This document shows positions 26,263 to 35,378 of a stretch of DNA of 64,000 bases, in pieces (within the stretch, counting starts at the first letter, position 1; every line of letters begins with the position of its first letter). The stretch is from Limnobaculum parvum (GTDB lineage: Bacteria > Pseudomonadota > Gammaproteobacteria > Enterobacterales > Enterobacteriaceae): NCBI RefSeq assembly GCF_003096015.2, contig NZ_CP029185.2, positions 1,083,501 through 1,147,500 of the forward strand. Reading direction: 5' to 3'. The notes under the pieces are model-generated. The model searched no databases and had not been told where the DNA came from. It was given only the letters and a program-made list of their open reading frames with translations. The position numbers were made by a program, and so were the translations under genes.

Positions 26263-27021
26263 TTATTCCCCGACCAACTTCCCCCGATACCTCTCAACCC
26301 ACATCGCCGTCGCACCACACACGGCAACCGGCATAATGAACAGATTCAGAAACGGTATCATGGTGAACAGGCTGACGACTGCGCCAAACTGGATATTGCG
26401 AACTTTTTCCTGACTCAGCGTTAGCTTCATATCTTTAAAACTAACTTTATGGTTATCGAAAGGATAGTCGTTGTACTGGATGGAAAGCATCCATGAGCTA
26501 AACAGAAACCATAAAACAGGAAATAGTGTTTGGCCAACGCCAGGAATAAAGTAAAGAACCAACAGTAGTAGAGCTCGAGGCAGGTAATAAGCCAGTTTTA
26601 GCCATTCGCGCTTCATAATGCGTGGGATATCTTTGATGATGCTGGTATCAGGTAATGGTTTTCCTGTTAACTTTGCTTCAAGCTTTTCGGCTAAGAGGCC
26701 ATTAAATGGCGCAGCAATCCAGTTAGCTATAGTACTAAAAAGATAACCAAAAATTAGTAGAATGGTGATCACTGACACAGGCCAGAGCAAATAACTCAGC
26801 CACTGCAACCAGTTCGGAACATAGCTCATAAGAGTGGGGATCCATTCGCCTAACTGGCTGTATAACCACCAGAATGCACCACCGATTAGCAAAATATTGA
26901 TTAATAGGGGGAGGATAACAAAGCGTTTGATACCAGGAAGAGTAACAAGCTTAAAACCTTGTGTGATATAGTGAAAACCGCTTTTAGCGGATTGGTCATA
27001 TTGATCAGATTGTATTGTCAT
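26263..27021 (-). CDS. cysZ: Sulfate transporter CysZ
   Basis: An inner-membrane protein importing sulfate for cysteine synthesis. The 252 residues show the family pattern: FHYITQGFKLVTLPGIKRFVILPLLIN, two long hydrophobic hairpins, IAAPFNGLLAEKLEAKLTGK, IPRIMKREWLKLAYYLPRA, and the C-terminal AVCGATAMWVERY. In E. coli it sits between zipA (divergent) and cysK; here the zipA side is kept but cysK is about 23.6 kb away. CysB control is expected from the family. Confidence 0.95.
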   Translation of the reverse strand: MTIQSDQYDQSAKSGFHYITQGFKLVTLPGIKRFVILPLLINILLIGGAFWWLYSQLGEWIPTLMSYVPNWLQWLSYLLWPVSVITILLIFGYLFSTIANWIAAPFNGLLAEKLEAKLTGKPLPDTSIIKDIPRIMKREWLKLAYYLPRALLLLVLYFIPGVGQTLFPVLWFLFSSWMLSIQYNDYPFDNHKVSFKDMKLTLSQEKVRNIQFGAVVSLFTMIPFLNLFIMPVAVCGATAMWVERYRGKLVGE

Positions 27022-27238
27022 GCATTAAAAGTTCCAGTTATAAACGCAAATCAGGTTATCATATTCTATGATAAATACATTGCGAACTTTGTGAAGGCTA
27101 AAAAGTAAGCAAAAAAGTAAAAAAACGTATTTATCGAGAATAAAATCAAGCACAGGCTTGCACTTGGATACGCGGACAAATAGATTAGTAGGGTGAATGT
27201 TTGCCGCGGTGGCATGTATTAGAAGAGCAGAGATAGCG

Positions 27239-28141
27239 ATGATGCAGAATTTGCGTCTAGTATTGATAGTTGTTGGAGCTATAGCAATTTTAGCGTTGTT
27301 AATACACGGTTTATGGATCAGCCGTAAGGAACGCTCGTCAATTTTTCGGGATAAACCACCGAAGCGTGGGATGACACAAGAAAACTCAAGGCCTTTTGAC
27401 TCTTTGGAGGAAGGGGTTGGAGAAGTTCGTGTTCGCTCAGTTTCAGTATCTCGAACCGAACCATTATCTGTTCAGGAACCGGTTGTGGAAACTAAACCAC
27501 TGCCCGAGTTCTCGTTAGTATCAAACGAGCTGAAGCCGCCAGCCTCTGAATTAGAGCTGGAGCCTGAAGATGATGAGGTTTCACCGATTCAGATGTCTTT
27601 TGATGATGTTTTGGCTTTCCCGGAAGAACCTAAACCGGTAGAACAAGAAATCGTGGAGGTTATTACTGCTTCTGCACAGGTGCAGGAGGAGACCAGAGCT
27701 CAGCTTACGGATAAACCACGGGAACTGGTGATTGTATTACACGTTTCTGCATTGAATGGCGGTAGTATTGCTGGCGATGTACTGTTACCGAGTATTTTGC
27801 ATGCAGGATTTAAATTTGGCGCTATGGGTATATTCCATCGCCATGTTGATCCGGCAGGAAGCGGCCCGGTATTGTTCAGTTTGGCTAACATGATCAAACC
27901 CGGTTCGTTTGATCCAGAAAATATGGCTGACTTTTTAACGCCTGGTATCTCCATGTTTATGATGGTGCCGTCTTATGGCAATGCTCATCAGAACTTTAAG
28001 CTGATGCTTCAGTCTGCACAGCGTATTGCTGATGATGTCGGTGGCGTGGTTTTAGATGATGCTCGTCATATGATAACTCCTCAAAAGCTTGAAACTTATA
28101 AGGCCCAAATCAGAGAAGTACTTGAGAGTGCATCCAAGTAA
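27239..28141 (+). CDS. zipA: Cell division protein ZipA
   Basis: ZipA anchors FtsZ rings to the inner membrane. N-terminal helix in residues 5-25 (LRLVLIVVGAIAILALLIHG), then ISRKERSSIFRD, a charged and Pro/Glu-rich linker, and the C-terminal FtsZ-binding domain (HVSALNGGSIAGDVL, GSGPVLFSLANMIKPGSFDP, NFKLMLQSAQRIADDVGGVVLDD). The frame opens at 27197, but MMQNLR at 27239 matches the E. coli start. At 300 residues it is a little shorter than E. coli ZipA (328), mostly in the linker. Confidence 0.95.
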   Translation: MMQNLRLVLIVVGAIAILALLIHGLWISRKERSSIFRDKPPKRGMTQENSRPFDSLEEGVGEVRVRSVSVSRTEPLSVQEPVVETKPLPEFSLVSNELKPPASELELEPEDDEVSPIQMSFDDVLAFPEEPKPVEQEIVEVITASAQVQEETRAQLTDKPRELVIVLHVSALNGGSIAGDVLLPSILHAGFKFGAMGIFHRHVDPAGSGPVLFSLANMIKPGSFDPENMADFLTPGISMFMMVPSYGNAHQNFKLMLQSAQRIADDVGGVVLDDARHMITPQKLETYKAQIREVLESASK

Positions 28142-28181
28142 TAATGAATAAGGCTGTTATTTGATTATCTATTTATTTAAT

Positions 28182-28207
28182 AAAACCCCCGCTAGCCGGG
28201 GGTTTTT
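28182..28207 (+). terminator. Rho-independent terminator of zipA
   Basis: AAAACCCCCG-CTAGC-CGGGGGTTTTTT: a strong GC stem with T tail between zipA and ligA. Confidence 0.85.
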
Positions 28208-28229
28208 TATCATTATCGGTGAATGAATG

Positions 28230-30251
28230 ATGGAATCCCTTAAGCAACGTTTAATTGAACTCTGTGAACAACTGCGTCATCACGAATATCTGTACCATGT
28301 TCTTGATGCACAAGAAATTCCTGATGCTGAATATGATCGTTTGATGCGCGAACTGCGAGATATTGAGGGCGCTCATCCTGAGTGGGTAACCGATGATTCA
28401 CCAACACAACGCGTTGGCGCTGCGCCTTTATCTGCATTTGAGCAGGTAACTCATGAAGTCCCAATGTTATCGTTGGATAACGTATTTGATGAACAAAGTT
28501 ACTTGGCTTTTGATAAACGGCTACATGACCGTTTAAAGATCGATGAAGATATCACGTTTTGTTGTGAGTTGAAGCTGGATGGATTAGCCGTCAGTTTACT
28601 ATATGAAGATGGTCGTCTGGTACAGGGCGCTACTCGGGGCGATGGTACTACCGGAGAAAATATTACCTCGAATGTGAGGACAATTGGCGCTATACCTTTA
28701 CGTCTGACGGGCGAAAATATTCCACATCGTCTTGAAGTTCGGGGTGAGGTTTTTATGCCGCAGGCAGGCTTGGAACAGTTGAATGAGCATGCTCGACGTA
28801 ATCATGAAAAAATATTTGCAAACCCACGTAATGCCGCAGCAGGGTCATTAAGGCAGTTGGACCCAAGAATTACGGCCAAAAGGCCGCTGACTTTCTTTTG
28901 TTATGGTGTGGGCCTGATTGATGGCGGAGAACTTCCTGATAGCCACTGGGAACGTTTAATGCAGTTTAAGCGCTGGGGATTACCTGTCAGCGATCGTATT
29001 CAATTATGTAAGGGTAGTCAGCAGGTATTGGATTTTTATCATCAGGTTCAAGAGCAGCGTGTTAGCCTAGGTTTTGATATTGATGGTGTCGTTATCAAAG
29101 TTGATGATTTAGCACTCCAGAAAGAGTTGGGGTTTGTGGCTAAAGCACCTCGCTGGGCAGCGGCATTTAAATTTCCGGCTCAGGAACAGATGACCATATT
29201 ACGTGATGTCGAGTTTCAGGTAGGACGTACTGGGGCAATAACGCCGGTGGCTCGTCTGGAGCCGGTTACCGTTGCTGGGGTCACTGTGAGTAATGCGACT
29301 CTGCATAATGCCGATGAGATTGCTCGTTTAGGGCTCTGTATTGGCGATACGGTAGTGATTCGTCGCGCAGGTGATGTCATTCCTCAGGTCGTCGGCGTTA
29401 TCGCGTCAAAACGTCCCTTAGACGCAAGAGAAATCGTTTTCCCGACCGAATGCCCTGTATGTGGTTCAAGCGTTGAAAAGATAGAGGGTGAAGCAGTCGC
29501 TCGTTGTAGTGGTGGCTTGGTTTGCGCCGCTCAAAGAAAAGAGTCTCTGAAGCACTTTGTTTCTCGCCGGGCCATGGATGTAGAAGGGATGGGGGATAAG
29601 ATCATCGAGCAGTTAGTGGATAAAGAATATGTTCATACGCCTGCTGATTTATATCGCTTGTCGATTGGTATTCTGAGTCGCCTTGAACGCATGGGGCCTA
29701 AGTCAGCACAGAATCTGGTCGAAGCGCTGGAAAAATCCAAAAAGACCACGTTTGCTCGTTTTCTGTTTGCTTTAGGTATTCGTGAAGTGGGAGAAACAAC
29801 GGCAGCTAATCTTGCCAGCCATTTTGGTTCTCTAGAGGCTTTGCAAGCTGCGGATATGGATGCGCTTAAAACTGTGCAGGATGTAGGAGAGGTTGTGGCT
29901 AAACATACCTTCAATTTTCTGTGTGAAGAGCATAATCAGCACATTATTAACGAGCTAACTGGTCCTGAAATTGCGATTCATTGGCCTGCACCCGTGGTGA
30001 TTGTTGCCGAAGAGATAGATAGTCCTTTTGCTGGTAAAACGGTGGTGCTAACGGGGTCACTTAGTCAAATGTCCAGGGATGACGCTAAAGCCAGACTGAT
30101 TGCTTTAGGCGCAAAGGTTAGTGGAAGCGTGTCGAAAAAAACGGATATGGTAATTGCCGGCGAAGCAGCAGGTTCAAAACTGGCTAAAGCTCAAGAGTTG
30201 GATATCCCGGTGATTGATGAGGCAGAGATGATCCGCTTACTTGACGCATAA
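28230..30251 (+). CDS. ligA: NAD-dependent DNA ligase LigA
   Basis: Seals nicks in replication and repair using NAD+; essential in Enterobacterales. Domains in order: Ia (HHEYLYHVLDAQEIPDAEYD), adenylation with catalytic K115 in ELKLDGLAVS, OB fold, Cys4 zinc finger (CPVCGSS, then CSGGLVC), helix-hairpin-helix (LFALGIREVGETTA) and C-terminal BRCT (GKTVVLTGSLSQMSRDDAK). Choosing the second of two adjacent ATGs (28230) puts the catalytic lysine at 115, as in E. coli. 673 residues, normal. Confidence 0.96.
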   Translation: MESLKQRLIELCEQLRHHEYLYHVLDAQEIPDAEYDRLMRELRDIEGAHPEWVTDDSPTQRVGAAPLSAFEQVTHEVPMLSLDNVFDEQSYLAFDKRLHDRLKIDEDITFCCELKLDGLAVSLLYEDGRLVQGATRGDGTTGENITSNVRTIGAIPLRLTGENIPHRLEVRGEVFMPQAGLEQLNEHARRNHEKIFANPRNAAAGSLRQLDPRITAKRPLTFFCYGVGLIDGGELPDSHWERLMQFKRWGLPVSDRIQLCKGSQQVLDFYHQVQEQRVSLGFDIDGVVIKVDDLALQKELGFVAKAPRWAAAFKFPAQEQMTILRDVEFQVGRTGAITPVARLEPVTVAGVTVSNATLHNADEIARLGLCIGDTVVIRRAGDVIPQVVGVIASKRPLDAREIVFPTECPVCGSSVEKIEGEAVARCSGGLVCAAQRKESLKHFVSRRAMDVEGMGDKIIEQLVDKEYVHTPADLYRLSIGILSRLERMGPKSAQNLVEALEKSKKTTFARFLFALGIREVGETTAANLASHFGSLEALQAADMDALKTVQDVGEVVAKHTFNFLCEEHNQHIINELTGPEIAIHWPAPVVIVAEEIDSPFAGKTVVLTGSLSQMSRDDAKARLIALGAKVSGSVSKKTDMVIAGEAAGSKLAKAQELDIPVIDEAEMIRLLDA

Positions 30252-30274
30252 TAGCTAAACAGGATACTGATGGA

Positions 30275-30490
30275 ATGATAGAGAAAGAACATTTGCTTCA
30301 GATTGCCAATACGCCAATGCCGTTTGGTAAATATAAGGGCAGAATGTTGGTGGATTTACCCGACGAATATCTATTATGGTTTTCTAAGAAAGGTTTTCCT
30401 GCGGGTCCATTAGGGCAACTGATGGAGCTGACCTTAGCGTTAAAGATAGAAGGGCTGGATAATGTTATCCGACCATTAAAACGCGGATAA
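30275..30490 (+). CDS. ypeB: DUF3820 family protein YpeB
   Basis: A 71-residue conserved small protein of unknown function (MPFGKYKGRMLVDLPDEYLLWF is the domain core). It lies 23 bases after ligA as in E. coli. DUF3820 is related to putative quorum-sensing-regulated virulence factors, but no function is established. Confidence 0.9.
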   Translation: MIEKEHLLQIANTPMPFGKYKGRMLVDLPDEYLLWFSKKGFPAGPLGQLMELTLALKIEGLDNVIRPLKRG

Positions 30491-30501
30491 AGTTATTTGA
30501 G

Positions 30502-30531
30502 AGAGTCTGACTTGTTCAGGCTCTTTTTTTG
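30502..30531 (+). terminator. Rho-independent terminator of ligA-ypeB
   Basis: AGAGTCTGA-CTTGT-TCAGGCTCT followed by seven T residues, just after ypeB. Confidence 0.85.
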
Positions 30532-30589
30532 TATTTTTGATATTGAGATCGGTTATAGAAGCGAAAATAAGAGTGTAAGTACACCCGTT

Positions 30590-31474
30590 TTAGTACCACA
30601 TATTTTTTGAGATTTCTGAGTTTTCAGCCATCAGCCGGTATTCTTCCGGTGTCAGGTTATTCAGGGATTCATGAGGTCGCTCACTGTTGTATTCATTCAG
30701 CCAGCGATCTGTGATCTCCCGTACTTCATTCAGCGTTTTGAACAGGTAAAAATCCGGTATTTCTGTCCGATACGTCCGATTAAACCGTTCGATATACGCA
30801 TTCTGCGTCGGCTTGCCTGGCTTGATAAATTCTAGCTTCACACCATGATCTTCAGCCCATTGTGCCAGCGTCAGTGATATCAGTTCCGGCCCATTATCCA
30901 TTCGCATCTTCAGCGGATATCCCCGGTTTTCCACTATCCTCTCCAGTACTCGAACGACGCGCTGTGCCGGGATATTCAGATCAATTTCTATGGCCAGAGC
31001 CTCACGATTAAAATCATCCACAACGTTGAAGGTCCGAAAACGTCGGCCACAGACCAATGCGTCGTGCATAAAATCGATGGACCAGCTCTGGTTAAGTGCG
31101 TCCGGCGTTGCCAGCGGAGCCGGATTGCGCACCGGCAGGCGTTGCTTACCTTTACGACGAAAATTCAGTTTTAGCAGGCAGTAAATCCGGTGCACACGTT
31201 TGTGGTTCCAGGCATGCCCCTGCCTGCGAAGCACCTGAAAAAGTTTCTTAAATCCGTAGCGTGGATAACGCTCAGCCGCTTCAGTCAGCGCCTGGATCAC
31301 CGCTTCATCACGTCTCGTATTCGGTTGGTAGCGAAACACTGTCCTGCTCAGCGATAACGTCCTGCATGCCTGGCGTATGCTCATCGTAAACTGTGTAGTC
31401 AGATAGCCGACGAGTTCACGCTTTATCGCTGGTTTTAAAGCTTTTTTTCGATGACATCCTTCAGCGCTCGGCAT
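30590..31474 (-). CDS. IS3-family transposase OrfB, copy 2
   Basis: 294-residue DDE integrase-core protein with DFMHDAL, MDNGPEL and NAYIERFNRTYR. The A in QNAYIERF and the P in TEIPDF look like the family consensus, so this is probably the functional version, expressed as OrfAB through frameshifting at the minus-strand AAAAAAAG run within the 40-base overlap with orfA. Confidence 0.92.
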   Translation of the reverse strand: MPSAEGCHRKKALKPAIKRELVGYLTTQFTMSIRQACRTLSLSRTVFRYQPNTRRDEAVIQALTEAAERYPRYGFKKLFQVLRRQGHAWNHKRVHRIYCLLKLNFRRKGKQRLPVRNPAPLATPDALNQSWSIDFMHDALVCGRRFRTFNVVDDFNREALAIEIDLNIPAQRVVRVLERIVENRGYPLKMRMDNGPELISLTLAQWAEDHGVKLEFIKPGKPTQNAYIERFNRTYRTEIPDFYLFKTLNEVREITDRWLNEYNSERPHESLNNLTPEEYRLMAENSEISKNMWY

Positions 31475-31701
31475 TCCAAACTCAGATCGGCAAACATCTG
31501 TTTCAGGCGACGATTCTCGTCCTCAAGATCTTTGATTTTTTTGATATCAGCAGCTTCCATACCGCCATACTTCGCCTTCCAGTTGTAATAGCTGGCTTCA
31601 GAAATAGCGGCCTCACGGCAGACATCTTTCACCGTTCGTCCGGCTTCAACGGATTTAAGAACGGCGATTATCTGGTGCTCTGTGAATCGGATTTTACGCA
31701 T
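31435..31701 (-). CDS. IS3-family transposase OrfA, copy 2
   Basis: 88-residue helix-turn-helix protein with a C-terminal coiled coil, one residue different from copy 1. The ribosome site here is AGAGGAGATCACC, better than the AGAGAAGATCACC of copy 1. Confidence 0.92.
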   Translation of the reverse strand: MRKIRFTEHQIIAVLKSVEAGRTVKDVCREAAISEASYYNWKAKYGGMEAADIKKIKDLEDENRRLKQMFADLSLECRALKDVIEKKL

Positions 31702-31800
31702 GGTGATCTCCTCTGGGGATATAATCAGTATGTCAGAAGATCTCTAAAAGTGAATGGCTCGTTTTGATGGGGTACTTACAAGAGGATGCTACATTTGAAA

Positions 31801-31887
31801 TGGTGCCCGGGGCGAGACTTGAACTCGCACGGCGTTGCCGCCGAGGGATTTTAAATCCCTTGTGTCTACCGATTTCACCACCCGGGC
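31801..31887 (-). tRNA. tRNA-Leu(TAA)
   Basis: An 87-base class II tRNA with encoded CCA. Minus strand starts GCCCGGGTGGTGAAATCGGT; the anticodon loop TTTAAAA gives anticodon TAA; the long variable arm CTCGGCGGCAACGCCG follows. The acceptor stem GCCCGGG pairs with CCCGGGC. It begins 21 bases beyond the end of IS copy 2. Confidence 0.95.
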
Positions 31888-31956
31888 CACGCTGGAAGTT
31901 TACATAAAAAAAGCGCCTTGAGCGCCATTTCCATACTATCACAAACTATCCATAAT

Positions 31957-32032
31957 TGGTGGGTCGTGCAGGATTCGAACCTGCGACCAATTGATTAAAA
32001 GTCAACTGCTCTACCGACTGAGCTAACGACCC
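31957..32032 (-). tRNA. tRNA-Lys(TTT)
   Basis: 76 bases with encoded CCA; GGGTCGTTAGCTCAGTCGGT at the 5' end, anticodon loop CTTTTAA (TTT), and TTCGAATCC in the T arm. It matches lysV next to valUXY in E. coli. Confidence 0.96.
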
Positions 32033-32038
32033 AATTAA

Positions 32039-32114
32039 TGGTGGGTGATGACGGGCTCGAACCGCCGACCCCCTCCGTGTAAAGGAGGTGCTCTACCAAC
32101 TGAGCTAATCACCC
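32039..32114 (-). tRNA. tRNA-Val(TAC), copy a
   Basis: 76 bases with CCA; GGGTGATTAGCTCAGTTGGT at the 5' end, anticodon loop TTTACAC (TAC), T arm GGTTCGAGCCC. Identical to the next copy. One of three tandem tRNA-Val genes transcribed with tRNA-Lys and probably tRNA-Leu. Confidence 0.96.
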
Positions 32115-32154
32115 AAAACTCAATACTGCTATTTTTACTACGCTACACAAATCA

Positions 32155-32230
32155 TGGTGGGTGATGACGGGCTCGAACCGCCGACCCCCTCCGTGTAAAG
32201 GAGGTGCTCTACCAACTGAGCTAATCACCC
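32155..32230 (-). tRNA. tRNA-Val(TAC), copy b
   Basis: Identical in sequence to copy a, 40 bases upstream of it in transcription order. Anticodon TAC. Confidence 0.96.
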
Positions 32231-32280
32231 AATACTACATGCCGTTATTTTACTGCGTTTTTACTACAGTACACAAAGAA

Positions 32281-32356
32281 TGGTGGGTGATGACGGGCTC
32301 GAACCGCCGACCCCCTCCGTGTAAAGGAGATGCTCTACCAACTGAGCTAATCACCC
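32281..32356 (-). tRNA. tRNA-Val(TAC), copy c (one-base variant)
   Basis: As copies a and b except for one base at the top of the anticodon stem (GCATCTCC instead of GCACCTCC), turning a C-G pair into a T-G wobble. It is the first gene of the minus-strand tRNA unit. Confidence 0.95.
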
Positions 32357-32597
32357 TTCTCGTGTGGAGGTGCATTATAGGGATCCGTCCAACTGAGTCA
32401 ATGATTTTTTGAATGAAACTGACTGTTCGTCGTAATTTTAGTCAGTATGGTAAATACTTTTTAAATTTATCTCTGTTTTCAGTGTGCCTTGAACATTGAG
32501 GATTCAGTATGGAGTGATAGAATGTGCGCCACTATAGCGAAAGGTAGATATTAAATTGATCTTTGCTAATTAAATCTTGTAACAAGGCTAACGCTCC

Positions 32598-34019
32598 ATG
32601 ACCATGAAAATAAAAACACGTTTTGCTCCAAGTCCAACCGGTGATTTACACGTCGGTGGTGCTCGTACCGCGCTTTATTCCTGGCTGTTTTCACGTCATT
32701 TGGGCGGTGAGTTCATTTTACGAATTGAAGATACCGATCTGGAACGTTCAACCCAGAAAGCAATCGATGCGATTATGGATGGCATGAACTGGTTAGGTAT
32801 TGATTGGGATGAAGGCCCTTATTTTCAGACTAAGCGTTTTGACCGCTACAACGCTGTTATTGATGAAATGTTGACGGCGGGTACTGCGTATAAATGCTAT
32901 TGCTCTAAAGAGCGTCTGGAAGCATTACGTGAAGAGCAAATGGCTCGTGGCGAAAAGGCTCGCTATGATGGTCATTGCCTTCATGAGCAGTGCAATCATG
33001 CGGATAATGAACCTCATGTGGTGCGTTTCCTGAACCCACAAGAAGGTTCAGTGATTTTTGATGATAAAATTCGTGGCCCAATTGAAATTAGCAATCAGGA
33101 GTTGGATGATTTAATCATCCGTCGTACTGATGGTGCTCCAACCTATAACTTCTGTGTCGTGGTAGATGACTGGGATATGGAGATCACTCACGTAATCCGT
33201 GGGGAAGATCATATCAATAATACACCTCGCCAAATTAATATTTTGAAAGCGCTGGGTGCACCAATTCCTGAATATGCCCATGTTTCAATGATTCTGGGTG
33301 ATGACGGGCAGAAGTTGTCTAAACGTAATGGTGCTGCCAGCGTGATGCAGTATCGTGATGCAGGTTATTTACCCGAGGCGCTGTTGAATTATTTGGTTCG
33401 CTTGGGGTGGTCTCATGGCGATCAGGAAATTTTTAGCGTTGATGATATGAAGCAGCTATTTACGCTGGACGCTGTTAGCAAATCAGCCAGTGCATTCAAT
33501 ACTGAAAAATTACAGTGGTTAAATCATCACTATATTAATCATTTGCCACCTGAATATGTCGCAGTTCATTTATCATGGCATATACATGAACAAGGTTTTA
33601 ATACTCAGAATGGTCCACAGTTAGTCGAAATTGTTCAACTGCTGGGTGAGCGTTGTAAGACTCTGAAAGAAATGGCGGAATCGTGCCGTTATTTCTATGA
33701 AGAGTTTGATGAATTTGATGCCGATGCCGCTAAGAAACATCTGCGCCCGGTAGCGAAAGAGGCTCTGGATTTGGCTCGGGCTAAACTGAGTGCAATTAGT
33801 GACTGGAGCGTTGAGAATGTTCATCATGCGATTGAAAGCACCGCTGCCGAATTAGACGTGGGGATGGGTAAAGTCGGTATGCCGTTGCGTGTTGCGGTAA
33901 CCGGCTGCGGTCAGTCTCCGGGAGTTGATGCAACGGTACATGCAGTCGGTAAGTCTCGTAGTCTGGCTCGAATCGATCGCGCACTGGCATTCATTTCTGA
34001 GCGTGAATCACAACAATAA
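32598..34019 (+). CDS. gltX: Glutamyl-tRNA synthetase
   Basis: Class I synthetase charging tRNA-Glu. RFAPSPTGDLHVGGARTALY holds the HIGH-type motif (HVGG), KLSKRNG is the KMSKS motif, and CYC plus HCLHEQCNH form the zinc site typical of E. coli GluRS. 473 residues from ATG 32598, which has AAGG ten bases upstream; E. coli GluRS corresponds to the ATG two codons later (32604). Divergent from the tRNA genes, as in E. coli. Confidence 0.96.
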   Translation: MTMKIKTRFAPSPTGDLHVGGARTALYSWLFSRHLGGEFILRIEDTDLERSTQKAIDAIMDGMNWLGIDWDEGPYFQTKRFDRYNAVIDEMLTAGTAYKCYCSKERLEALREEQMARGEKARYDGHCLHEQCNHADNEPHVVRFLNPQEGSVIFDDKIRGPIEISNQELDDLIIRRTDGAPTYNFCVVVDDWDMEITHVIRGEDHINNTPRQINILKALGAPIPEYAHVSMILGDDGQKLSKRNGAASVMQYRDAGYLPEALLNYLVRLGWSHGDQEIFSVDDMKQLFTLDAVSKSASAFNTEKLQWLNHHYINHLPPEYVAVHLSWHIHEQGFNTQNGPQLVEIVQLLGERCKTLKEMAESCRYFYEEFDEFDADAAKKHLRPVAKEALDLARAKLSAISDWSVENVHHAIESTAAELDVGMGKVGMPLRVAVTGCGQSPGVDATVHAVGKSRSLARIDRALAFISERESQQ

Positions 34020-34054
34020 TAGATCTAATGACGGAGAAGGTTATTAGGTGAATA

Positions 34055-34090
34055 ATAAAAGTCGGGCTGTAAAAGGTCCGACTTTTATAT
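34055..34090 (+). terminator. Rho-independent terminator of gltX
   Basis: ATAAAAGTCGG and CCGACTTTTAT form an 11-base-pair stem, 35 bases after the gltX stop. Confidence 0.75.
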
Positions 34091-34235
34091 TGTTCTACCT
34101 ATAAATTGACAGCTTTGCTTTCTTTTTCATCATTCAGATTAATTCTGCAAATTAGCCGTTGACAGACCTCCCTGATGTTTCATATTATGCGCCCGTCCTA
34201 ACGATGTTGTTACCAGACACGCATCATATAGATTT

Positions 34236-34311
<76 letters not shown>

Positions 34312-34321
34312 AATTTGAAGA

Positions 34322-34347
34322 AGCCGACTGTGAAGTCGGCTTTTTTA
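34322..34347 (+). terminator. Terminator of tRNA-Ala
   Basis: AGCCGACT-GTGA-AGTCGGCTTTTTT, a strong stem with T tail 10 bases after the tRNA. Confidence 0.9.
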
Positions 34348-34400
34348 TTTTTTAACGAAAAAAACAGGGCAGGGTCTGAATGCCCCACCCATGCCAACCA

Positions 34401-35378
34401 CTAATCCCGATAAATACTCACATATACCGTTTGCCCCACGCGGCCAATGCCCCGGTACATGCCTTCGCTATTAAACGGGGTCGCTACGTTTCCCTTTGAG
34501 TCAATGGCAATTAAGCCTCCGCGTCCATTGATGGCGGGTAACTTTTCCATGACGACTTTATCCGTCGCTTGTTCTAGTGACATTCCGGCATATTCCATCA
34601 TGGCGGAAACATCATATGCAGCAACGGTTCTCATAAACATTTCGCCTGTACCGGTGGTGGATACCGCAACGGTGTGGTTATTGGCATAGCAGCCAGCGCC
34701 GATAAGGGGTGAGTCACCCACTCTGCCTACTTGTTTATTGGTCATGCCGCCGGTAGAAGTAGCCGCAGCCAGATTGCCATGAATGTCGATAGCGACAGCG
34801 CCCACAGTACCGAATTTTTTGTCTGGATCGATAGGTTCACTTTGGCTTTTTTGAGCTTCCTTTGTTGCACCATCGTGATCCAGCACCGCACCACTTTGTT
34901 CTCGCAAAGCGCGTTGGAGTTGTTCATAGCGTGCTTCAGTAAAGTAATATTTAGGCTCTACAAATTCAATTCTCTGAGTTTTAGCAAATGCTTCAGCGCC
35001 ATCGCCAATAAACATTACGTGGTTGCTATGTTCCATCACTGCACGGGCGGCCAAAATTGGATTACGGATATGAGATACGCCAGCAACAGCGCCTGCATTT
35101 AGTGTGGCACCATCCATAATCGATGCATCGAGTTCATTAGTACCAGCATGGGTGAAAACGGCCCCTTTTCCTGCATTGAATAGCGGGTTTTCTTCCAATA
35201 ATCGAACCGCTTCGGTTACCGCATCCAGTGCGCTGCCTCCTGAGGCAAGAATGGTTTGACCTGCGGTAACTATCTCGGAGAGTGCCTGACGGAATTCTTG
35301 TTCTTTTTCTGTAGTCATGGCTGTTCTGGTGATGGCACCAGCACCACCATGGATGGCAATTACAGGAGTGAGAGTCAT
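34401..35378 (-). CDS. iaaA: Isoaspartyl peptidase / L-asparaginase (Ntn hydrolase)
   Basis: Splits isoaspartyl dipeptides and asparagine. It is made as a 325-residue precursor that cleaves itself before the nucleophile Thr191 in KKFGTVGAVAID to give alpha and beta subunits. N-terminal PVIAIHGGAGAI, NPLFNAGKGAVFT and NELDASIMDG, and beta-subunit STGGMTNKQVGRVGDSPLIGAG and STTGTGE, are the family signatures. In E. coli iaaA leads the gsiABCD operon; here it stands alone next to mntH. Confidence 0.93.
   Translation of the reverse strand: MTLTPVIAIHGGAGAITRTAMTTEKEQEFRQALSEIVTAGQTILASGGSALDAVTEAVRLLEENPLFNAGKGAVFTHAGTNELDASIMDGATLNAGAVAGVSHIRNPILAARAVMEHSNHVMFIGDGAEAFAKTQRIEFVEPKYYFTEARYEQLQRALREQSGAVLDHDGATKEAQKSQSEPIDPDKKFGTVGAVAIDIHGNLAAATSTGGMTNKQVGRVGDSPLIGAGCYANNHTVAVSTTGTGEMFMRTVAAYDVSAMMEYAGMSLEQATDKVVMEKLPAINGRGGLIAIDSKGNVATPFNSEGMYRGIGRVGQTVYVSIYRD

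Larger units (their letters stand above)
30574..31780 (-). mobile_element. IS3-family insertion sequence, copy 2 (1207 bp)
   Basis: Same length and nearly the same sequence as 12300-13506. Inverted repeats start TGTAAGTAC. It is flanked by a 4-base direct repeat AGAG (30570-30573 and 31781-31784), a clean transposition footprint consistent with the 4-base duplications of the IS407 subgroup. It lies between ypeB and the tRNA-Leu gene, in the same orientation as copy 1. Confidence 0.95.

Noticed and set aside
12300..31780. Composite transposon formed by the two IS copies
   Set aside because: The segment holds essential core genes in conserved order, so it is not a mobile unit; the two copies are better read as independent or duplicated insertions.
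31733..31942. Minus-strand frame covering the IS end and tRNA-Leu
   Set aside because: It overlaps an exact tRNA gene and IS end; no protein similarity.
32161..32412. Open frame across the tRNA-Val genes
   Set aside because: It arises from repeated tRNA sequence read on the opposite strand; no ribosome site or protein family.
34731..35102. Plus-strand frame opposite iaaA
   Set aside because: Shadow of a strongly conserved gene in another frame; no independent evidence.
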